A stretch of DNA of 14,036 bases from assembly GCA_018266965.1 (NCBI GenBank), contig JAFDZJ010000242.1, positions 1-14,036 of the forward strand, given 5' to 3'. Source of the stretch: Bacteroidota bacterium (lineage in GTDB: Bacteria; Bacteroidota; Bacteroidia; Flavobacteriales; Weeksellaceae). Below are positions 6,351 to 14,036 of the stretch, in pieces; within the stretch, counting starts at the first letter, position 1, and each line of letters begins with the position of its first letter. The notes beneath the pieces were generated by a model. The model was not told the origin of the DNA, ran no database searches, and saw nothing but the letters and a program-made list of their open reading frames with translations. The translations under genes were made by a program, and so were the position numbers.

Positions 6351-9300
6351 GTGAGCAATTTTTACAATTATCCCGAAAAGTTTGAAAACATCATGTATTC
6401 TGCCAAAGAAGCAGAAAAATATATTCATGAAAACCTTGATGTTGCCGGACTTTTCCTGAGAAAGACTTTGGAAAATTGGGTTCATTACATCTACGAAAGC
6501 GAACCCAGTCTTAGGCTGCCTTATGATACTTCTATCTATTCTCTAATGAAGGAACCAAACTTTGTAGAAGTATTGGGAAATACTACCTTGCTCAATATGA
6601 TGCACGGAATCAGGCAGATTGGGAATAAAACGGTTCACAACACGGGTAAAAGCAAGATTACTACAGAACAAGCCATACATACCTTGCAACTGCTGCAAAC
6701 GGTAAGTTATTACCTGATGTCTTTGTACAGCGGAGATCATGTAACCAAACCTATGTTTGATGAAAACCAGATTCCGGCTTCTTTCTCGAGCCAAGTTGAA
6801 GCCCAACAAAGAAAAATTTTAGAATTACAAACGGAACTACAAACCAAAACCGAACTTGAGAAAAAACCTGCTGAAGAACAAAAAACACTAGAACACAACA
6901 GAAAAGACAGCCAGAAAACTTTACTGCCACCGGTAGATCCTAATGAAGCTAAAACCAGAGAACTACTGATAGACAACATGTTGGAAGAAATAGGTTGGGA
7001 CTTGTCTCAATCTCATGTTAAAGAATTTCGGGTAGAAGGTATGCCCAACACCAAAGACGAGGGTTTTGCAGATTATGTACTTTGGGGCGATGATGGCAAA
7101 CCGTTAGCGGTGGTAGAAGCAAAAAGAACTTCTAAAAGTCAGCATTCCGGAAGACACCAAGCCGAACTCTATGCAAAATGTTTGGAGAAAACCTATGGTC
7201 AGTTGCCCAATATTTTCCTGACCAATGGTTATGAAATTTCTTTTTATGATTGGCATTACCCAATAAGAAATGTGAACGGTTATTATACCAAAGACGAACT
7301 ACAACTCAACATCCAAAGGCGAACTTCTAAACACCACCTGAACGATATCACCATTAATGAAGACATCACCAACAGATATTATCAGATAGAAGCGATAAAA
7401 GCAGTAGCCGAAAGATTTGAAAGCAGACACAGAGGAGCCTTGTTGGTGATGGCAACCGGAACCGGAAAAACCAGAACTGCGGCTTCGCTAATCGACTTAT
7501 TGTCCAAAGCTAATTGGGCAAAAAAAATATTGTTTCTTGCCGACAGAACCGCCTTGGTTACGCAAGCCAAAAACAACCTGAATGATTATCTACCCAACCT
7601 ACCTTCCGTAGATCTTCGTGAAGAAAAAGAAGATGTGGGCAGTAGAATTGTTTTCTCTACTTACCAAACCCTCATCAACATTATAGATACCGAGAAAGAT
7701 GGAGAAGCCAGAGCTTATGGCGTGGGACATTTTGATGTGATTATCTTCGACGAAATCCACAGATCCATCTACAACAAATACAGAGCGATATTCAACTATT
7801 TTGATGGACTGAAAATAGGACTTACCGCTACGCCTGTAGATTTTGAATCCGAGAAAAATACCTACGAACTTTTTGGTTTGCAAAGTGGTAATCCTACCTA
7901 CAATTATGATTTAGAAAAAGCGATTGGCGATAATTATCTTGTGCCGTACAAATCGTATTCTGTTCAAACTAAATTTCATAGAGAAGGGATAAAATATGCA
8001 GACCTTTCCCTGGAAGATCAAAAAGAATACGAAGAGAAATTCGGCGACCCCATTACAGGCGATTTTCCAGATGAAATAGAAGCGAGTGCTTTGGACAAAT
8101 GGATCTATAACACCCATACAGCAGATGCTATTGTACAATATCTGATGGAAAACGGCATAAAAGTAGAGGGCGGCAGCAAGTTGGGGAAAACCATCATCTT
8201 TGCCAAAAAAAATAAACACGCAGAATTTATAAAAGAAAGATTTGATGCTACCTATCCGGAATTGGGAGGTTCTTTTCTAAAAGTAATAGATTATACCGTT
8301 TCGTACAGACATGATCTTTTGAATGATTTTAAACTGAAACATAAATCGCCTCAGATTGCGTGTTCTGTAGATATGTTGGATACCGGAATAGATGTTCCGG
8401 AAGTGGTAAACCTGGTTTTTCTGAAGCCTGTAAAAAGTAGAGTTAAGTTTTGGCAAATGATTGGTAGAGGTACCAGATTATGCCATCACCTTTTTGGACA
8501 TGAAAATCATAAGAAAGAATTTTTAATCCTCGACTTCTGCGAAAACTTTGAATTTTTCAAAGAAAACCCAAAAGGTGTTGAACCTAACAAGCAAATGTCT
8601 TTAGCCGAAAGCCTTTTCAGAATAAAATTAGAATTAAGTCAAATTCTTCTTATCCAGAAAGATGCCGAGCAAAAACAATTGGGCGAAGATCTTTTGACCT
8701 TTTTGCATGAACAGGTATCACAAATGCACAGAGAAAAGAAAGATTCATTTGTAGTAAGACCACACCTAAAAGTGGTAGAATATTATTTGGATAAATCTAA
8801 ATGGTACAACATCACAACAGCTTCATTACAAGAAATATACAATGAAATAGCACCTTTGGTTTTTGAAAACTCACAGGACAATGCCGCTTTAACATTCGAT
8901 TTGTTAATGTATGATTTCATGATTTCTAACTTAAAAGGTACAAAGAAACAAGTAGGACTTACCCAAAGGGTGATAAAGATTAGTAATGCACTACAAAAGC
9001 AAAACAGCATACCACAAGTTATTGCAAAAATGCCTGTCATAAAGCAAATTTCCTCGGCTTCTTATTGGGAAGATGCTTCTGTAAATAAGTTGGAGTATAT
9101 AAGAAAGGAAATAAGGGAGCTTATCAAATTTCTTTCACCACAGGAGATTCCTATTGTGGAAACCCGCTTTCCAGACCATATAGATGGAGTGAGAGAGTCG
9201 CCGGCAATCTATGAAATCCACAGCTTTGATAAAGATGCCTATAAGCTGAAACTAGAACAATTTGTAAAAGAGAACAGGCTAAATATTACCATCGATAAGA

Positions 9301-9701
9301 TTAGAAAAAACATTAAAATTACCCAGAGTGATTTGGATTATCTTGAGCAATTTTTGTTTGAACAAGGATCTTTGGGTTCCAAAGAAGTTTTTAAAGAAGC
9401 CTATGGCGAAAAACCTTTGGGAGAATTTATCCGCTCCGTAGTAGGTATTGAGAAAGTAGAAGCAAAAAATGCCTTCTCCAAAATTGTGAATTTTGCCAGT
9501 TTAAATTCTCAACAAATCCAATTTATGGATCTTGTCATAGAATACTTTTCTGTAAATGGAGTGATGGATGTAAAGCAACTTTTTAATCCACCTTTTTCAA
9601 ATATCTATGCCGGCGGAATGATTGAACTCTTTGACCAAGGCATCGCCATGAATATAGCCCATACCATAAAGGAAATCAATCAGAATTGTGTGATTGCGTA
9701 A
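6351..9701 (+). CDS. hsdR: Type I restriction-modification system, endonuclease/translocase subunit HsdR
   Basis: HsdR joins the HsdM-HsdS complex, pulls unmethylated DNA by ATP hydrolysis and cuts it far from the target. In the 1116 residues one can see: an N-terminal helical DUF4145-like domain (about 5-130), a charged coiled-coil linker (about 145-195), a PD-(D/E)xK nuclease with D241 and E256-A-K258, Walker A ATGTGKT (368-374), DEIH (467-470), LTATP (491-495), the motif VI-like IGRGTRL (704-710), and a long C-terminal region like that of EcoEI-type R subunits. All catalytic residues are present. The start is GTG at 6351, 12 nt behind fic, with no ribosome-binding sequence; production is likely coupled to fic. 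The gene ends tail-to-tail with the toxin gene, 59 nt away. Confidence 0.95.
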   Translation: MSNFYNYPEKFENIMYSAKEAEKYIHENLDVAGLFLRKTLENWVHYIYESEPSLRLPYDTSIYSLMKEPNFVEVLGNTTLLNMMHGIRQIGNKTVHNTGKSKITTEQAIHTLQLLQTVSYYLMSLYSGDHVTKPMFDENQIPASFSSQVEAQQRKILELQTELQTKTELEKKPAEEQKTLEHNRKDSQKTLLPPVDPNEAKTRELLIDNMLEEIGWDLSQSHVKEFRVEGMPNTKDEGFADYVLWGDDGKPLAVVEAKRTSKSQHSGRHQAELYAKCLEKTYGQLPNIFLTNGYEISFYDWHYPIRNVNGYYTKDELQLNIQRRTSKHHLNDITINEDITNRYYQIEAIKAVAERFESRHRGALLVMATGTGKTRTAASLIDLLSKANWAKKILFLADRTALVTQAKNNLNDYLPNLPSVDLREEKEDVGSRIVFSTYQTLINIIDTEKDGEARAYGVGHFDVIIFDEIHRSIYNKYRAIFNYFDGLKIGLTATPVDFESEKNTYELFGLQSGNPTYNYDLEKAIGDNYLVPYKSYSVQTKFHREGIKYADLSLEDQKEYEEKFGDPITGDFPDEIEASALDKWIYNTHTADAIVQYLMENGIKVEGGSKLGKTIIFAKKNKHAEFIKERFDATYPELGGSFLKVIDYTVSYRHDLLNDFKLKHKSPQIACSVDMLDTGIDVPEVVNLVFLKPVKSRVKFWQMIGRGTRLCHHLFGHENHKKEFLILDFCENFEFFKENPKGVEPNKQMSLAESLFRIKLELSQILLIQKDAEQKQLGEDLLTFLHEQVSQMHREKKDSFVVRPHLKVVEYYLDKSKWYNITTASLQEIYNEIAPLVFENSQDNAALTFDLLMYDFMISNLKGTKKQVGLTQRVIKISNALQKQNSIPQVIAKMPVIKQISSASYWEDASVNKLEYIRKEIRELIKFLSPQEIPIVETRFPDHIDGVRESPAIYEIHSFDKDAYKLKLEQFVKENRLNITIDKIRKNIKITQSDLDYLEQFLFEQGSLGSKEVFKEAYGEKPLGEFIRSVVGIEKVEAKNAFSKIVNFASLNSQQIQFMDLVIEYFSVNGVMDVKQLFNPPFSNIYAGGMIELFDQGIAMNIAHTIKEINQNCVIA

Positions 9702-9760
9702 AGTGAAAAGAGGTTTTGGTAAATTCCTTTTGCAATTTTTTTCCCAATGGCATTTTTTGT

Positions 9761-10039
9761 TTATTTGAAAAATCTTTTCGTATGGAAAACTCTGTGAATG
9801 TAAACAATCTTGTTTTCCAAAGTGTAATGTATCCCATAAGGAAAGGTGTTTGTAAAAGCAATTCTTATGCTTTTGTATCGTAATTGATGGTGGGTTGGAT
9901 TTTCTGATAATAAATCTATTGTTTCAGAAATATCAACAATATATCTTTTAGCGAGCTTAATATCTAATTTGGCATAATAGTTTTTTGCCTCTCTAATATC
10001 CAATTTTGCTTCATCAGATATAACAATTTGACATTTCAT
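9761..10039 (-). CDS. RelE/ParE-family toxin
   Basis: The 92-residue protein has the look of the RelE/ParE toxin fold: an N-terminal strand and a helix (ISDEAKLDIREAKNYYAKL), a second helix, and C-terminal strands FPYGIHYTLENKIVYIHRVF ending in HTKRFFK. Family members cleave mRNA on the ribosome or poison gyrase; the sequence alone does not decide which. The ATG at 10039-10037 overlaps the antitoxin stop codon by one base (TAATG), so the pair is translationally coupled; an upstream start giving 11 more residues would run into the antitoxin gene and is not preferred. It lies directly behind hsdR in the opposite direction. Confidence 0.85.
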   Translation of the reverse strand: MKCQIVISDEAKLDIREAKNYYAKLDIKLAKRYIVDISETIDLLSENPTHHQLRYKSIRIAFTNTFPYGIHYTLENKIVYIHRVFHTKRFFK

Positions 10040-10287
10040 TATTTGGAAATATCGGATTTGAAATCCTCCCAAGAAGTGTAATGAACTATTCCTTTGGACT
10101 GTTTTTCCAGCATCTCATCCATTAGGGTTTTGTACTCATCGGTCAATTCAAAATCATTGGCTTTTTCTTTTAGAATTTGTTCCATATAATTTTTGAGTTT
10201 TCTTCCTTCTCTATCAGCTTGGATTTGTAAGATAGCTAATGTTTGGCTATCCAAAGAGATTTCTTTTCTATTTTTAGTAGTAATCAT
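10039..10287 (-). CDS. Ribbon-helix-helix-type antitoxin
   Basis: This 82-residue protein is the partner of the adjacent toxin. The N-terminal half fits a ribbon-helix-helix fold: strand KEISLD, a helix around QTLAILQIQADREG, then a helix KLKNYMEQILKEKA. The C-terminal half, with YKTLMDEMLEKQ and HYTSWEDFKSDISK, is the usual place for wrapping around the toxin. I choose ATG at 10287-10285; a longer frame up to 10326 would cover the promoter and operator. The antitoxin probably represses its own operon through the palindrome just upstream, as is usual for such pairs. The fold was judged by eye only. Confidence 0.8.
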   Translation of the reverse strand: MITTKNRKEISLDSQTLAILQIQADREGRKLKNYMEQILKEKANDFELTDEYKTLMDEMLEKQSKGIVHYTSWEDFKSDISK

Positions 10288-10289
10288 AT

Positions 10290-10312
10290 TCGTAATACTT
10301 ACGACAAATATA
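10290..10312 (-). promoter_or_regulatory. Promoter -7 box and operator of the toxin-antitoxin operon
   Basis: On the minus strand TATATTTG (10312-10305) matches the -7 consensus TAnnTTTG. The perfect palindrome TCGTAA-TAC-TTACGA (10290-10304) directly adjoins it and covers the expected transcription start, an ideal place for repression by the antitoxin. The start codon follows three bases later. No -33 element is evident. Confidence 0.68.
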
Positions 10313-10712
10313 CGTATAATATCCATATAAGATACATTGGTTTTTCAAGTATAATATCAATGCGATAATTTTTAAATAGGCTCTAATTATTACGAAAAAT
10401 TTATAAAATTGTACATAAAAGAAGAAGATTAAAATATGTCGTAGTTGTGGAAGACTATAATGAAGAATAATCAACTGTGAGATTAACCATTTCTTATTTC
10501 TTTTTTAATGTCAGAAAAACTGAACAAAAAGTTATGAAGCATCTTACTCGTGAAAAAACAATATGAAAAATTTAGAAATCAAATATTCAACAAAGTCAAT
10601 CTCTTGATGTTTAAAAAAATAATATAGTTTGTTTTTTTTCAGCAAAATTGTCCGATTGTTGCCAATGGTATGGAATTAGTGATTGAAGAATAGAATAATA
10701 AAATACAAAAAA
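10313..10712. other. AT-rich non-coding stretch between the toxin-antitoxin operon and the thioredoxin gene
   Basis: About 400 bases lie between the divergent antitoxin and thioredoxin genes. Only very short open frames occur (for example the nine-codon frame at 10509). No perfect TTG-N19-TAnnTTTG promoter, terminator or long repeat was found for the thioredoxin gene; TATAGTTTG near 10624 is a weak -7 candidate. It may be the boundary between accessory block and housekeeping genes. Confidence 0.5.
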
Positions 10713-11012
10713 ATGTCTCAAAAATTTCAAGAACTTATACAATCCGAAAGACCAGTATTGATAGATTTTTTTGCAACTTGGTGTCAGCCTTGCAAAGTGC
10801 AATCCTCTGTCCTTAATTCCGTAAAAGAAAATATAGGTACAGCAGCAAGAATTGTAAAGATAGATATAGACCAGTTTCCACAAATTGCAACAGAAAACGG
10901 CGTGAGAGGTGTGCCAACTCTTGCTATTTACAAACAAGGGCAACTTCTTTGGAAAGAAAGTGGTGTACACGATGTGCAAACACTTACAGAGTTATTACAA
11001 AAATTTGCGTAG
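10713..11012 (+). CDS. Thioredoxin-like protein with CQPC active site
   Basis: This 99-residue cytoplasmic protein reduces disulfides in partner proteins. It has the thioredoxin core: VLIDFFATWCQPCK with the redox cysteines Cys24 and Cys27, IVKIDIDQFPQIATENGVRGVPTL with the cis-proline Pro68, and a C-terminal helix. There is no signal peptide. The active site has Gln in place of the Gly of the classic CGPC, which should shift the redox potential; the remainder is ordinary. ATG at 10713 is the family start; a TTG at 10683 gives an extension without thioredoxin features. It converges with mutL (52 nt between the stops), without a clear terminator in the gap. Confidence 0.92.
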   Translation: MSQKFQELIQSERPVLIDFFATWCQPCKVQSSVLNSVKENIGTAARIVKIDIDQFPQIATENGVRGVPTLAIYKQGQLLWKESGVHDVQTLTELLQKFA

Positions 11013-11064
11013 TTTTTATTTGAAATCGAAAAAGTTTTTTACAACTGTTTTTCAGAAATATGCC

Positions 11065-12834
11065 TTAAAATTTGTTTTTAAATTCATCAAAGGGCAGTTC
11101 CAAATAGCATCTTTTTCCATCGGGAAGATATTCTGGAAAGCCAAGGTTGGTAAATTTTTTAATTAATTCTTCTGCATCGGATTTGTAAATAAAATCAAAC
11201 CTCGACTTACTCTGCAACCTATTCCATTGGTTTTGGTAGTAGTGTAGGAATTCCTCTTCGGTTTTATAATCGAGTATTTCGAATAGATTTTCAAAAAATT
11301 TCATAACCTGGGTTTCTTTCAGTCCCTCTGGTACGGCATCTATTCTCAATACATTTTCATGTGCAACATAGGATTGAAATCCCAAATCAGGCAAATATTT
11401 TTTGAAAGATTTGTATTTGTTTTTCTCCATTTCGTTCATGTGGTACTCTAGGGAAAAAAGCAAAGCGTGGCTATTGGTGGTTGCGGTTTGTGTTTTGTTG
11501 TTTTCAGAAATTATCAATCGGTGCATCCGTCCTAGATCCAGCATAAGCGTTTTGTTGCCTTTGTTGAAAACCCAATATCCATTGGGTAATCTCATAAGAT
11601 CTTCTTCGAAATCGTCATCTTCAAATAAGTTAATTTTGGAGGGAGCAGCTTCTATGTTTTGATGATATATTTCCGCCAAATTTTGAATTTCGGTATGCTT
11701 TTCTGTTACACTTTCCTCACGGAATGGGTTGAAATCCCTATCCACAGATATATTTGCTGGATTGAAATTTTGATTGGATTTAGTTTTTTGGTTGATGAAA
11801 ACATCTATATTACTATCCTTGTCAAAGTCCAAACTAGGTGCAATGTTGTATATTCCTAATGATTTTTTTATAGTTGAGCGGAGTAGAGCGAAAATCAAGG
11901 GTTCATCTTCAAATTTTACTTCTGTTTTTTGAGGGTGAATATTTACATCTATCCTTTCTGGGTCCATTTCTAAAAATAAAAAGAAAGACGGAAAATATCC
12001 AGATAGCAGAAGTCCATCAAAAGCATCTTGAACAGCCTTGTTGAGATACGGACTTTTGAAAAATCTACCATTGACAAATAAAAATTGTTCGCCTCTCATT
12101 TTTTTTGCACCTTCGGGTTTAGCTACAAAGCCAGTCAGTCTTACCCAGTCCATTTCTTCTTTTATTGGAACTAAAAGGGGCTGTAATTTTCTTCCGAATA
12201 CATCAATTATCCTTTGTGATAAAGAACTTTTCCTTAATTTAAAAATAGGTTCATCATTGTGAAACAAGTCGAATTCGATAGTTTCGTGTGCCAAAGCAAC
12301 TCTTTGAAACTCGTCTAGAATATGTCGGAATTCGATATTGTTATTTTTCAAAAATTTTCTTCTGGCTGGGACATTATAAAAAAGATTTTTTACAGAAAAA
12401 CTTGAGCCTTCTGTTGTCTGTATTGGTTCTTGAAATTGGAGAGTTCCACCTTCTATATATATTTGCGTTCCTATTTTTGTGTCAAGTTGCTTGGACTTTA
12501 ATTCTACTTGGGCAACAGCGGCAATTGATGCCAAAGCTTCGCCACGAAATCCTTTGGTAGCGATTTTGAAAATATCTTCTGTGCTTTTTATTTTGGAAGT
12601 TGCATGTCTTTCAAAAGCCATTCTGGCGTCGGTTTCGGACATACCAATACCATTGTCAACTACTTGGATAAGGTTTTTGCCGGCCTCTCTTACAATCAAT
12701 TCTATTTTGGTAGCTCCAGCATCTATTGCATTTTCTAACAATTCTTTTACTATTGAGGCAGGTCTTTGTACCACTTCTCCCGCAGCAATTTGGTTGGCAA
12801 CATGATCTGGTAATAACTGTATAATATCCGACAT
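11065..12834 (-). CDS. mutL: DNA mismatch repair protein MutL
   Basis: MutL is the ATP-driven link between mismatch recognition by MutS and strand nicking and excision. The GHKL ATPase motifs are complete: E31 and N35 in VKELLENAIDAGAT, DNGIGM (60-65), RHATSKI (76-82) and GFRGEAL (95-101). The transducer domain has RIDVNIHPQKTEVKF. The C-terminal dimerisation domain is present, but where endonuclease-type MutL proteins have DQHAxxExxxxE this one reads DLGRMHRLIISE (433-444), and the end reads LPDGKR in the place of CPHGRP, so the metal-binding nuclease site appears lost. Length, 589 residues, is normal. I choose the ATG at 12834 (MSDIIQLLPDHVANQIAAGEV), the family start, rather than an upstream ATG that adds a hydrophobic stretch. 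Confidence 0.96.
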   Translation of the reverse strand: MSDIIQLLPDHVANQIAAGEVVQRPASIVKELLENAIDAGATKIELIVREAGKNLIQVVDNGIGMSETDARMAFERHATSKIKSTEDIFKIATKGFRGEALASIAAVAQVELKSKQLDTKIGTQIYIEGGTLQFQEPIQTTEGSSFSVKNLFYNVPARRKFLKNNNIEFRHILDEFQRVALAHETIEFDLFHNDEPIFKLRKSSLSQRIIDVFGRKLQPLLVPIKEEMDWVRLTGFVAKPEGAKKMRGEQFLFVNGRFFKSPYLNKAVQDAFDGLLLSGYFPSFFLFLEMDPERIDVNIHPQKTEVKFEDEPLIFALLRSTIKKSLGIYNIAPSLDFDKDSNIDVFINQKTKSNQNFNPANISVDRDFNPFREESVTEKHTEIQNLAEIYHQNIEAAPSKINLFEDDDFEEDLMRLPNGYWVFNKGNKTLMLDLGRMHRLIISENNKTQTATTNSHALLFSLEYHMNEMEKNKYKSFKKYLPDLGFQSYVAHENVLRIDAVPEGLKETQVMKFFENLFEILDYKTEEEFLHYYQNQWNRLQSKSRFDFIYKSDAEELIKKFTNLGFPEYLPDGKRCYLELPFDEFKNKF

Positions 12835-12853
12835 ACTGAAAAAAAAATATAGG

Positions 12854-12861
12854 CAAAAATA
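12854..12861 (-). promoter_or_regulatory. Possible -7 box of mutL
   Basis: TATTTTTG on the minus strand fits TAnnTTTG and lies 19 bases before the mutL ATG. No TTG is found at the expected 19-nt distance upstream, so this is weak; T-rich stretches give such matches by chance. Confidence 0.3.
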
Positions 12862-12913
12862 AAGATAAAATACCAATCTCTATTTTGAAATTGTTCTTTG
12901 ATATTTAATATTT

Positions 12914-12955
12914 AACAAAATTTAAAACACAATTAACAAAACTTTAAAACAATTA
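12914..12955. repeat. Imperfect 21-bp tandem repeat between mutL and the small membrane protein
   Basis: AACAAAATTTAAAACACAAT (from 12914) is followed 21 bases later by AACAAAACTTTAAAACAATT (from 12935). Base composition is extremely AT-rich, so part of the match may be chance. It lies upstream of the gene at 13005 and could hold its regulatory site. Confidence 0.35.
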
Positions 12956-13004
12956 ATCTTAAAAAGGTATGTTTTTTGATAAATCAGTGGTACAACATTC
13001 AATT

Positions 13005-13199
13005 ATGAAAAAAGAAAATTTAATTTTATTATCTGTAGGAATAGGGTTTGTTAGTGTCTTATCAATTTTGAAACTAACTAGACAACGAAATAGGAAAAAG
13101 AAATTTATGAAACTAGATTTTAACGATGAACATAGACATTTTGATTCGTCTTTTTCTAATGATGACCAACATGGAATAGAATTACACGCAATGAAATAA
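13005..13199 (+). CDS. Small single-span membrane protein of unknown function
   Basis: The 64-residue protein has one hydrophobic segment (about residues 5-20, LILLSVGIGFVSVLSIL) followed by a strongly basic stretch, KLTRQRNRKKK, and a polar, acidic and His-containing tail ending in HGIELHAMK. The basic stretch suggests that the tail is cytoplasmic. No family is recognised. An in-frame ATG at 12969 would add 12 residues (MFFDKSVVQHSI) before the hydrophobic part; I prefer 13005 because MKKENLI is a typical start for an inner-membrane segment. The gene runs away from mutL and stands alone. Confidence 0.6.
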   Translation: MKKENLILLSVGIGFVSVLSILKLTRQRNRKKKFMKLDFNDEHRHFDSSFSNDDQHGIELHAMK

Positions 13200-13311
13200 A
13201 AATATTTTCTTCATAGTTTATTTATTAACTCCGAAATCAATGATACTCTTGTATTGTTGATTTTTTTTATAATTATATTTATTTTCACGGATTATTTATT
13301 TTTTCACTTTA

Positions 13312-13345
13312 TTGATGGGTTATTAATAAGAATTTCTTAAATTTG
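13312..13345 (+). promoter_or_regulatory. Promoter of the secreted-protein gene
   Basis: TAAATTTG at 13338-13345 matches the -7 consensus exactly; TTG at 13312-13314 lies 23 nt before it, at the upper edge of normal spacing. The start codon follows 16 bases behind the -7 box. Confidence 0.55.
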
Positions 13346-13361
13346 TTCACATTTTATAATT

Positions 13362-14036
13362 ATGAAAAAGTTATTACTTGTTTTATTGATATGGTTTTCT
13401 CAAAATCTATTTGCTCAATCCGATTGTGTAACAGCAATAACAGTTTGCGGAAATGCAGGAGTTTCTTATACGCCTTCTGGAAGTGGAAGTGTACCAGAGC
13501 CATTAGGAGGTTGCCTTAGTGGTGAGCATTATTCTGTTTGGTACAAATTTACTGCTGCAACAGCGGGTACACTAACTTTTGTAATTGTACCCAATGGAAA
13601 TGCGGATTATGATTGGGCAGTATATGGACCCAATGTAAATTGTAATAATCTGGGGACTCCTATCAGATGTTCTTACGATGCTCCTACGAGTGATGATGGC
13701 ACCTACAACACAGGGCTTAGTCTGACCTCAACTGTTATTTCCGAAGGTGCAGGTGGTACAGGTTATTGCAAATACCTAGATGTGTTGCCAGGAGAATCAT
13801 ATTATTTAATAGTGGATAATTACTCTTCAAACACCAATGGTTTTGCACTTACTTGGGGAGGTACTGCAACGCTAGCTTCTTCATTTGATAATCCTGGGGT
13901 GCAACCCAATCCTATTATTCCTCCGGGTCCTAATCATGATGGTTTTATATCTATGTGTGCAACTACGGCTTCCTATGATTTCACCCAACTTTCTGCCGGA
14001 ATTATCAATAATAATCCCAATTTTGTGATTTCTTAC
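13362..14036 (+). CDS. Secreted protein, probable type IX secretion cargo, 3' end cut off
   Basis: The frame opens at ATG 13362 and stays open to the last base (225 codons), so the C-terminus is outside the window. The start is a clean signal peptide: MKK, a hydrophobic core LLLVLLIWF, and a cleavage site after NLFAQ. The mature part begins SDCVTAITVCG and contains SVWYKFTAATAGTLTFVI, DYDWAVYG and CSYDAP; this kind of domain occurs near the N-terminus of large flavobacterial surface proteins that often end in a gliding-motility or type IX sorting domain. Whether this one does cannot be seen. A second domain seems to begin near HDGFISMCATT. The role may be adhesion or a surface function, but this is inference. 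Confidence 0.85.
   Translation, partial: MKKLLLVLLIWFSQNLFAQSDCVTAITVCGNAGVSYTPSGSGSVPEPLGGCLSGEHYSVWYKFTAATAGTLTFVIVPNGNADYDWAVYGPNVNCNNLGTPIRCSYDAPTSDDGTYNTGLSLTSTVISEGAGGTGYCKYLDVLPGESYYLIVDNYSSNTNGFALTWGGTATLASSFDNPGVQPNPIIPPGPNHDGFISMCATTASYDFTQLSAGIINNNPNFVISY

Noticed and set aside
11013..11064. Bidirectional terminator between thioredoxin and mutL
   Set aside because: Only weak A/T pairing is visible; no stable stem with a T run could be drawn.
11402..12805. Plus-strand open frames across mutL
   Set aside because: All lie opposite the well-supported mutL gene and have no recognisable features.

Overview
The window looks like a low-GC chromosome segment from a Flavobacteriia bacterium (Bacteroidota), most likely of the Weeksellaceae type (Chryseobacterium, Elizabethkingia, Riemerella and relatives); the genus cannot be fixed from the sequence alone. 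The signs are promoters of the Bacteroidota form TTG-N19-TAnnTTTG, A-rich gene starts without Shine-Dalgarno sequences, and a secreted protein with an N-terminal region of the kind seen in type IX secretion cargo.

Layout. Housekeeping genes flank an accessory block. On the left are the 3' part of folC (1-1080), two identical tRNA-Val(UAC) genes with their own promoter and a terminator (1068-1345). A non-coding stretch (1346-2004) follows. It holds a small palindromic repeat element (copy 1), a candidate ~85-nt small RNA with its own promoter and terminator, and a long stem-loop. The accessory block is a Type I restriction-modification locus split into two transcription units: hsdM-hsdS (2005-4576), then a 600-base non-coding stretch with a 70-bp tandem repeat, copy 2 of the palindromic element in the opposite orientation, and a row of 22-bp-spaced operator-like repeats, then fic-hsdR (5178-9701). 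A RelE/ParE-type toxin-antitoxin pair on the minus strand (9761-10287), with a clear promoter and palindromic operator, closes the block. On the right are a thioredoxin, mutL (minus strand), a small single-span membrane protein, and the start of a large secreted protein cut by the window end.

How it may work. HsdM and HsdS make the methyltransferase; HsdR adds restriction. The restriction subunit does not share the hsdMS operon. It is tied to a Fic protein that has a C-terminal winged-helix-like segment and lies right behind three evenly phased palindromic repeats. This suggests, as inference, that the Fic protein or another regulator controls when HsdR is made, much as controller proteins do in Type II systems. 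The oppositely oriented palindromic elements on both sides of hsdMS, the mosaic base composition of hsdS and the adjacent toxin-antitoxin pair are typical of a mobile, recombining defence locus. MutL is notable because the endonuclease motifs of its C-terminal domain look lost.
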